DNA of 64,000 nt, from IMG/VR virus record IMGVR_UViG_3300046692_000091, positions 1 through 64,000 of that record; one strand, given 5' to 3'. Position 1 is the first letter of the stretch. Each line of letters begins with the position of its first letter. This DNA comes from a virus. This document shows, piece by piece, positions 58,636 through 64,000 of this stretch. The position numbers and the translations under genes were made by a program. The notes under the pieces were generated by a model. The model was not told the DNA's origin and did not search any database. It worked only from the letters and a program-made list of their open reading frames with translations.

Positions 58636-59118
58636 ATGATCGTACAAGTCAAACGTGGCACAACAGCAGAAGCGGCAGCAAGACTTGGTTTGGAGGGGAC
58701 ACTGTTTATTGACTATGTTGCCAAGAAACTATATCTGCATGATGGCGTTACTGTTGGTGGCACTCTGGTGAATGGTGTTAGTGCGGAAACAGTTAATCAA
58801 TTGATTGCTACTGCACTGGATGCTTTTGAAGTAACTATCGCTGACATCACCGGACTGGAGACAGCTCTGGCCGATACTCTGAAAACTGCAGATATCGGTG
58901 ACAAAGTAGCATCTTTGGTCGGTGGCAAAGTGCCTGCTGAACAACTCCCTGATCCTGTTGTAGTGCCTGTTAAAGCAACTGGTGCTGAACTGATCGATGG
59001 TACAGACGATGTTAAGTTTGCTACGGCAGCTTCATTGGTTGCACTATTAGCTGACATCGGTTTTACCAAAGACGGTAATGGCGATTGGAAGCTTGACCCA
59101 AGTGTTGTAGCTCCGTAA
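58636..59118 (+). CDS. Fibre head-type protein, 160 aa
   Basis: GAAGGAACGACGACT precedes the ATG. The start VQVKRGTTAEAAARL and FIDYVAKKLYLHDG fit the small N-terminal head module found in phage fibre and receptor-binding proteins (RGT...L..GE...D...KLYVGDG). A helical middle and a beta end follow. Likely joins a fibre to the baseplate or serves as a collar. Ends before a terminator. Confidence 0.75.
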   Translation: MIVQVKRGTTAEAAARLGLEGTLFIDYVAKKLYLHDGVTVGGTLVNGVSAETVNQLIATALDAFEVTIADITGLETALADTLKTADIGDKVASLVGGKVPAEQLPDPVVVPVKATGAELIDGTDDVKFATAASLVALLADIGFTKDGNGDWKLDPSVVAP

Positions 59119-59121
59119 AAA

Positions 59122-59148
59122 CATAGGGAGCCTTCGGGTTCCCTTATG
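59122..59148 (+). terminator. Boxed UUCG terminator
   Basis: CATA, GGGAGCC (59126-59132), TTCG, GGTTCCC (59137-59143), TTATG; one G-T pair in the stem. Confidence 0.8.
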
Positions 59149-59245
59149 CCGTCTCAGTATTTTATTCTATTGTATGAGTCTTATTTACGTTTTAGTAAGA
59201 CGACCGGTTGATTTTACTAAGACTCTCTTTAAAGGAAACATCGCG

Positions 59246-62200
59246 ATGGCTGAGTCAAATAAGAAGGGTATGATCTCTGGAATGGAGTCGCTGCTAACAA
59301 TCAGTGGTGAAGAATTCCTTGAGGTAATCCGTATGGAGACCGATGGCAGTTTTAAAAACTACCGTTTGCTGGTTTCCAAAATCCGTAACAACGCAGGTCT
59401 ATCCGCTTACGAGATCGCTGTTCAAAATGGTTTCGTTGGTACCGTCGATGCATGGCTTGAGTCGCTCGAAGGTAAGACCGCATATCAGATCGCAGTGGAC
59501 CTCGGGTTTGCTGGCGATGAAGCCGCTTTTATTGCCTCATTGAAAGGCACTGAAGGCGAGGTAGGTAAGTCAATCTACGAGATCGCAGTTGATACTGGGT
59601 TCGTAGGTACCGAAGCAGACTTCCTGAAAACTTTGGTTGGTAAGTCCGCTTATCAAACCTGGCTAGAGCAACCTGGCAACGCCGGCAAAACAGAAGCTGA
59701 ATTCATCGCTTCGATTAAAGGCGTCCAAGGGGATGATGGTATCCAGGGCATCCAAGGTGAAGATGGTAAATCTGCATTCGAAGTGTGGCAGGCCTTACCG
59801 GGTAACATTGGTAAAGATGAGGCGGAATATCTGGAAGCACTGAAAGGTGACACAGGTGCATCGGCTTATGAAATTGCAATCTCTGACGGCTTCGCAGGAA
59901 CAGAGGCTGAATGGTTAGCATCGATCGAAGGTCCTTCGGCTTACGAAGTGGCTAAAGCTGCTGATCCAGCTATCCCGAACGAAGCTGCATGGCTAGCGTC
60001 TTTGGAAGGTCCTTCTGCATTTGAAGTAGCTAAGGCTGGTGGTTTTCCTGGTACTCAAGCGGAGTGGCTCGCTACTCTGGTAGGTAAGTCCGCATACAAA
60101 TCTTGGCAGGATGCAGGTAACACTGGTTCGGAAGCACAGTTCCTGGAATCTCTCGAAGGTTCGGATGGCGTAGACGGTACTAACGGTGTTGATGGTAAAT
60201 CAGCTTACGAAACGTGGAAAGCTTTGCCTGGCAATGCCGGCAAAACAGAAGCTGAATTCATTGCCTCCCTCAAGGGTGTTAAAGGTGATGACGGCGTAGA
60301 CGGCTTGGATGGTGTCGACGGTAAGTCTGCCTACCAAACTTGGCTCCTGCTTCCAGGTAATGCTGGTAAGACAGAGGCAGAGTTTATTGCTTCCCTTAAA
60401 GGAGCTAAGGGTACAGATGGAACCAACGGTACGAATGGCACTAACGGTAAGTCCGCTTACCAAGTAGCTGTCGACGATGGTTTCGTAGGTTCTGTTGATC
60501 TGTGGCTGGAAAGCCTCGTTGGGCAAGACGGTCAGATTGGTGCTGGCGTAAATGTAATCGATACCATCACTCCAGAAGAGTATGCAGATATCGTTACTGC
60601 TGGTACTTCCGTAGCTGGTGATGCCTACATCGTAGAAACCTTCCTCTACATCTACAATGGTTCCGCTTGGGTTAAGTCTAACTCTATCCAAGGTCCAGAA
60701 GGCCAAGGCCTGAACTATCTGGGCGAATGGCCTACCGGTATTGCTCTGCCTCTCGATGTCAACTACGTATCTGGCGACACTTATGTGTGGCGTAGCTCGT
60801 TGTGGACTCTGGTAGAAGAACCTACTCGTAAATGGGTAGACATTGGTGTTCCTGGTCCCGAAGGTAAATCTGCTTATGAGACGTGGTTGCTGTTGCCAGG
60901 TAACGCAGGTAAGACTGAAGCTGAATTCATTGCGACTCTGAAAGGTCCTCGTGGTGATGATGGTACGGATGGCATTAAAGGTGATGACGGCAACTCCGCT
61001 TATGAAATCGCCGTGCTTGATGGTTTCGTAGGAACTGAAGTACAATGGCTTGCCTCGCTGAAAGGCGATACTGGTGAACAAGGTATTCCTGCACTGGCAT
61101 TCGAAATCAAAGGTACCCTGACTGACGTTTCTCAACTACCTCGTCCTGGTAACCCAGCTGAAGCATATTACGTTAACCGTGATCTGTACATCTGGATCGT
61201 TGATGATACTACCCCTGCGAACTCTGACTATCAAAACTTCGGTTCTCTGAACGGTGCTTCGGCATACGAGATTGCTGTTGATGAAGGTTTTGTTGGCACT
61301 GAAGCCCAATGGCTGTTATCGCTGAAAGGCACTAACGGTGTCGACGGTACAGACGGGACCGATGGTCGTAACCTGCAAGTCAAAGGTACTCAAGTTAACC
61401 TGGCTGCTATCCAAGCTCTTCCAACTCCTGTTGATCAGGATGCATGGGTAGCTCTGGACACTGGTCACCTGCATATTCGTGTAGGTGCTGCCTGGATTGA
61501 TGCTGGTCCTTTCCGTGGTCAAGATGGTACTAACGGTGTTGATGGTACTAACGGTACCAATGGTCGCAACGTAACTGTTAAAGGTTCTGTTGCTAACCAA
61601 GCTGCTCTACCTGGTGGTGCTGTTGAACAAGATGCGTATATCACTCTGGATACCGGCACTCTGTTCATGTGGATCTCTGGTACTTGGGTTAACCTCGGTG
61701 TATTCCGTGGTCCTAAGGGCGACACTGGTGCCGACGGTCTCGTTGGTAACGATGGTGCTCCAGGTATCGGTATCATCATCAAAGGTGAAGTTGATGTAGT
61801 AGGTGATCTACCAAATCCAGCAACATTGGAGCCAGGTGATGCGTACTACGTGGTTGCAGATAACAAACTGTACCAAGTAAACGATGTTAACGTGTACGGT
61901 CCTGGTATTACTATCGTTGGCCCACAAGGCGCAGACGGTGTACAAGGTATCCAAGGCCCTGCTGGTAACTCAATTGCTATCATGGGTTCCTATGCTACTG
62001 AAGCTGCCCTGAAGGCTGCCCATCCTACTGGTGTGAATGGTGAAGGTTATCTGGTCGGTAGCGATCTATACCTCTACGGCGTAAACCCGGTTGGTGGTGC
62101 TACTGAATGGTACAACGCTGGTCCTGTCCGTGGTCCGAAAGGTGATCAGGGTATCCAAGGTGTCACGGGTCTCCGTGGTATCCAAGGTCTGACTGGCGAA

Positions 62201-63580
62201 CGTGGTGCACTGTGGCTGACTCTGCCGAATGGCGTTGAAGAACCTACCTCCGGCTACGGTCGTGAAGGTGACTGGGCTGTTAGCGCTGACTTCAATACCT
62301 TCTACAAAGCTCCGGGTACTGGCTGGGTTCAGATCGGTCGTCTGGTAGCTGGTGACGTTAACTCGCCACTGGGTAGCTTGGGTAAAGTAGTTCGTCTGGG
62401 TACCTCGTGGGTTGCTCTGCCGGTTGATGAAGTTCCAAGTCTTGCCTCCGGTAAGATCTACGCTCGTCAATCTAAAGCTGGGTCTACCACTGAAGGTGAG
62501 TGGGTTGAAGTTGTCTTCCCGGATTCGTTCGATGAAGCTCCTGATGATGCTAAGCTCTACGTCCGTACTCGTTCCGTTGGTGTTGAAGATGGTAGCTGGT
62601 TCGAATTGCCGAAGACCATCGGTGATCTGGTTACTAAAGATACCAAACAATACGCTCGTACTTTCGAAGCAGCTGACTCTGCCCCTAAGTGGAAAGAGAT
62701 TGTTATCCCATCAGTTGTCGTTGGTGAAGCTCCTACCACCGCAGGCAAAGTTTACCTGCGTAGCGGTCAGAATGCCAACTGGGTCGAATATGTAGCTCCG
62801 GCTGCAGGCGTACCAGAAGCTCCTACCACTGCTGGTCTTGCATTTGCACGTCGTGGTGACAACACTAGTTGGGTCGAAGCTACACCAGAAGTAACTGGTG
62901 CTGCCGGTACTGTCTTCGGTCGTAAGGGCGATAAGACTTGGGTACCTGCTGCTCCAGAAGCTCCAACTACAGCTGGTAAGTTCTACATGCGTCGTGGTGA
63001 TACTGCCGCGTGGGTAGAATACGTTGCTCCATCGGGTGGTGTGGCTGAGGCACCAACTACTGCAGGTAAAACATTCCTGCGTAGTGGCCAGAATACTAAC
63101 TGGGTAGAGTTCACCGATACTCCAACTGATACCAAGTCGTATCTGCGGAAAGGTGATAAGACCTGGGTTGAGTATGTGGCTCCTGCTGCTGGTATTACTG
63201 AGGCTCCTAACGACGGTAAACAATACGTCCGTAAGAACCAAGCATGGGCTTCCTTCGATCGTTATGATACCCCTATCACTGCGATCGTAGCCACCGCTAC
63301 ACTTGATCCACTAGTCAACCAGTTCTTCACCGTAGCTAACGCCTCGGGTGCTAAGACTCTGACCATCAACGCAGGCCCTGCTTCGCGTGCGATGACTATC
63401 GTTCTGGTAGTAAGTGGTTCTGGTGGTACTCTGACCTTCACCCCTGGTTCTGGCGCAGGTACTGCTGTCAAGTGGAACACTGGTACAGCTCCAGTCTTCA
63501 CCGGTACTAAAACTGTTCTTACTCTCCTTTGGGATGGGACAGAATGGATCGGTGCACAAGGTGCAGTAACAACTAGCTAA
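59246..63580 (+). CDS. Giant collagen-like tail fibre, 1444 aa
   Basis: AAAGGAAACATCGCG precedes ATG 59246, chosen over an in-frame start at 59174. Order: head ISGMESLLTISGEEFLEV; fifteen copies of a 24-26 residue repeat (SAYEIAVDxGFVGTEAEWL type and a SAYxTWxxLPGNAGKTEAEF type) to about residue 695, mixed with short Gly-X-X collagen runs; beta modules (about 455-1000) of the NPAEAYYVNRDLYIW type; further Gly-X-X runs; then about eight copies of EAPTTAGKxYxRxGxxxxWVE (about 1060-1335); and a Gly/Thr-rich beta tip. Probably a trimeric, very long receptor-binding fibre. Copies differ enough to look old, but near-identical LPGNAGKTEAEF copies suggest ongoing exchange. Confidence 0.85.
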   Translation: MAESNKKGMISGMESLLTISGEEFLEVIRMETDGSFKNYRLLVSKIRNNAGLSAYEIAVQNGFVGTVDAWLESLEGKTAYQIAVDLGFAGDEAAFIASLKGTEGEVGKSIYEIAVDTGFVGTEADFLKTLVGKSAYQTWLEQPGNAGKTEAEFIASIKGVQGDDGIQGIQGEDGKSAFEVWQALPGNIGKDEAEYLEALKGDTGASAYEIAISDGFAGTEAEWLASIEGPSAYEVAKAADPAIPNEAAWLASLEGPSAFEVAKAGGFPGTQAEWLATLVGKSAYKSWQDAGNTGSEAQFLESLEGSDGVDGTNGVDGKSAYETWKALPGNAGKTEAEFIASLKGVKGDDGVDGLDGVDGKSAYQTWLLLPGNAGKTEAEFIASLKGAKGTDGTNGTNGTNGKSAYQVAVDDGFVGSVDLWLESLVGQDGQIGAGVNVIDTITPEEYADIVTAGTSVAGDAYIVETFLYIYNGSAWVKSNSIQGPEGQGLNYLGEWPTGIALPLDVNYVSGDTYVWRSSLWTLVEEPTRKWVDIGVPGPEGKSAYETWLLLPGNAGKTEAEFIATLKGPRGDDGTDGIKGDDGNSAYEIAVLDGFVGTEVQWLASLKGDTGEQGIPALAFEIKGTLTDVSQLPRPGNPAEAYYVNRDLYIWIVDDTTPANSDYQNFGSLNGASAYEIAVDEGFVGTEAQWLLSLKGTNGVDGTDGTDGRNLQVKGTQVNLAAIQALPTPVDQDAWVALDTGHLHIRVGAAWIDAGPFRGQDGTNGVDGTNGTNGRNVTVKGSVANQAALPGGAVEQDAYITLDTGTLFMWISGTWVNLGVFRGPKGDTGADGLVGNDGAPGIGIIIKGEVDVVGDLPNPATLEPGDAYYVVADNKLYQVNDVNVYGPGITIVGPQGADGVQGIQGPAGNSIAIMGSYATEAALKAAHPTGVNGEGYLVGSDLYLYGVNPVGGATEWYNAGPVRGPKGDQGIQGVTGLRGIQGLTGERGALWLTLPNGVEEPTSGYGREGDWAVSADFNTFYKAPGTGWVQIGRLVAGDVNSPLGSLGKVVRLGTSWVALPVDEVPSLASGKIYARQSKAGSTTEGEWVEVVFPDSFDEAPDDAKLYVRTRSVGVEDGSWFELPKTIGDLVTKDTKQYARTFEAADSAPKWKEIVIPSVVVGEAPTTAGKVYLRSGQNANWVEYVAPAAGVPEAPTTAGLAFARRGDNTSWVEATPEVTGAAGTVFGRKGDKTWVPAAPEAPTTAGKFYMRRGDTAAWVEYVAPSGGVAEAPTTAGKTFLRSGQNTNWVEFTDTPTDTKSYLRKGDKTWVEYVAPAAGITEAPNDGKQYVRKNQAWASFDRYDTPITAIVATATLDPLVNQFFTVANASGAKTLTINAGPASRAMTIVLVVSGSGGTLTFTPGSGAGTAVKWNTGTAPVFTGTKTVLTLLWDGTEWIGAQGAVTTS
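59397..61332 (+). repeat. Fifteen-copy coding repeat (SAYE...GFVGTE...WL)
   Basis: Tandem and spaced 72-78 base units inside the fibre gene, in two subtypes, separated by Gly-X-X stretches of 0-21 residues. Two more copies lie in the 58001 gene. Confidence 0.85.
62424..63258 (+). repeat. Coding repeat (EAPTTAGK...R...WVE), about eight copies
   Basis: Units of roughly 30 residues in the C-terminal third of the fibre. The sharpest copies contain EAPTTAGK and WVEYVAP. Unrelated to the first repeat family. Confidence 0.8.
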
Positions 63581-63583
63581 TGG

Positions 63584-63613
63584 CATAAAGCCTCCCTACG
63601 GGGAGGCTCTTAT
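63584..63613 (+). terminator. Boxed terminator after the giant fibre
   Basis: CATAA (63584), AGCCTCCC (63589-63596), TACG, GGGAGGCT (63601-63608), CTTATG, then TTATTTTATG. Confidence 0.9.
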
Positions 63614-63654
63614 GTTATTTTATGATCCAATAAACAAGTCCTTAAGGAATCAAC

Positions 63655-64000
63655 ATGACCACAGTTAATCGTACTACCCGTCTGATTGAATCGGACAGCG
63701 GTGACTATCCTCTTTACTTAGCCGATCTTGCTTCACGTGTAAACAATACTTCCTTCCCACAAGTTGTCGACTCCGAAATCCTTTTCGAGTTTGGCTACGA
63801 AGTTGTACTAGACACAACAATTCCAGTTAATGACGTTGTTACAGAAGGTGCACCAGAACTACGCGATGGTAGCTGGTACCGGGTATGGAATGCTCGTCCT
63901 TTCAATGAGAACGAACTGACTGCTAATTTGGCGGCAGCGAAAGCGGCTCTGAAAGCACAAGCTGAAGCCAAACGCGTTACTGACTTCGAAAAGGGTTTCC
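63655..64000 (+). CDS. Fibre-associated protein, 3'-partial
   Basis: TTAAGGAATCAAC precedes ATG 63655; the frame is open to the window end (115 codons). Starts MTTVNRTTRLIESDSGDYPL; around residues 45-85 a pattern of short beta strands with DGSWYRVWNARPFNENEL, then an Ala/Lys-rich helix. This resembles small tail-fibre or fibre-assembly proteins that follow fibre genes. Incomplete, so the family call is tentative. Confidence 0.65.
   Translation, partial: MTTVNRTTRLIESDSGDYPLYLADLASRVNNTSFPQVVDSEILFEFGYEVVLDTTIPVNDVVTEGAPELRDGSWYRVWNARPFNENELTANLAAAKAALKAQAEAKRVTDFEKGF

Noticed and set aside
60200-61135. A 311-codon open frame on the - strand opposite the fibre gene.
   Set aside because: The repeat structure and codon bias of the fibre explain it; no separate start signal.
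1-64000. tRNA genes, CRISPR arrays, insertion sequences, an integrase or attachment sites.
   Set aside because: No cloverleaf, spaced direct repeat array, transposase motif or recombinase motif was recognised by reading; a tRNA scan could still find a cryptic one.
1-64000. Phage nucleus shell (chimallin) and PhuZ tubulin genes.
   Set aside because: No protein here has the size and GTPase motif (GGGTGTG-like) for PhuZ or a clear match to the shell protein; they would lie elsewhere in the genome.

Overview
The window is a stretch of a large tailed phage genome, most likely a jumbo myophage of the phiKZ type (Chimalliviridae-like) infecting a Pseudomonas-like host. The reasons are a 738-residue capsid gene with very strong codon bias and phiKZ-type layout, a portal-like gene downstream followed by a cluster of paralogous fibre proteins, a stand-alone transglycosylase endolysin, a RuvC-like nuclease, and repeated TATATTAC elements like those reported for phiKZ early promoters. 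The family assignment rests on motifs, sizes and gene order recalled from that group and was not tested by a search. No tRNA, rRNA, CRISPR array, integrase or insertion sequence was seen. No stretch over 300 bases lacks a gene.

Layout. (1) 1-5.3 kb: end of a structural operon. (2) 5.3-25.3 kb: about fifty mostly tiny + strand genes, in transcription units that start at TATATTAC elements and end at UUCG-type hairpins. This looks like the early, host-takeover region. The first half (5.4-14.6 kb) is an array of one- and two-pass membrane or exported proteins of 38-110 residues. The second half is soluble proteins with several internal paralogue families. It holds three recognisable enzymes: a DarG/TARG1-like macro domain (7849), a MESH1-like HD hydrolase of (p)ppGpp type (16857) and a Cys-X5-Arg phosphatase (22776). 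(3) 25.3-27.3 kb, - strand: a DnaB/RecA-fold helicase and a small gene. (4) 27.4-38.1 kb, +: an unknown gene, the major capsid gene, then an operon of larger unknown proteins, the first behind another TATATTAC element. (5) 38.2-41.7 kb, -: three virion-type genes. (6) 41.7-44.5 kb, +: portal-like protein with an acidic Gly/Asp tail. (7) 44.5-45.8 kb, -: one virion-type gene. (8) 45.9-64 kb, +: fibre paralogues with NPH motifs and an RCC1-like domain, a 2-oxoglutarate oxygenase, a RuvC-like nuclease, a lysis cassette (inner and outer spanin, holin-like protein, transglycosylase) and a 1444-residue collagen-like fibre with two repeat families. The window ends inside a fibre-associated gene.

How the parts may work together (inference): the virion polymerase of such phages would read the TATATTAC elements on entry and express the membrane proteins and the three signal-erasing hydrolases (ADP-ribose, alarmone, phosphoryl), which would suit countering host defence and stringent responses. 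Capsid, portal, fibre and lysis genes would be made late.

The most unusual observations are an in-frame 26-codon continuation with LEDG repeats directly after the capsid gene's TGA stop; a bipartite early promoter with a fixed 12-base spacer; the three signal-hydrolase genes in the early region; a five-member family of small proteins sharing a YW...GW domain; and an early gene whose first 15 residues echo those of a larger protein of the capsid region.
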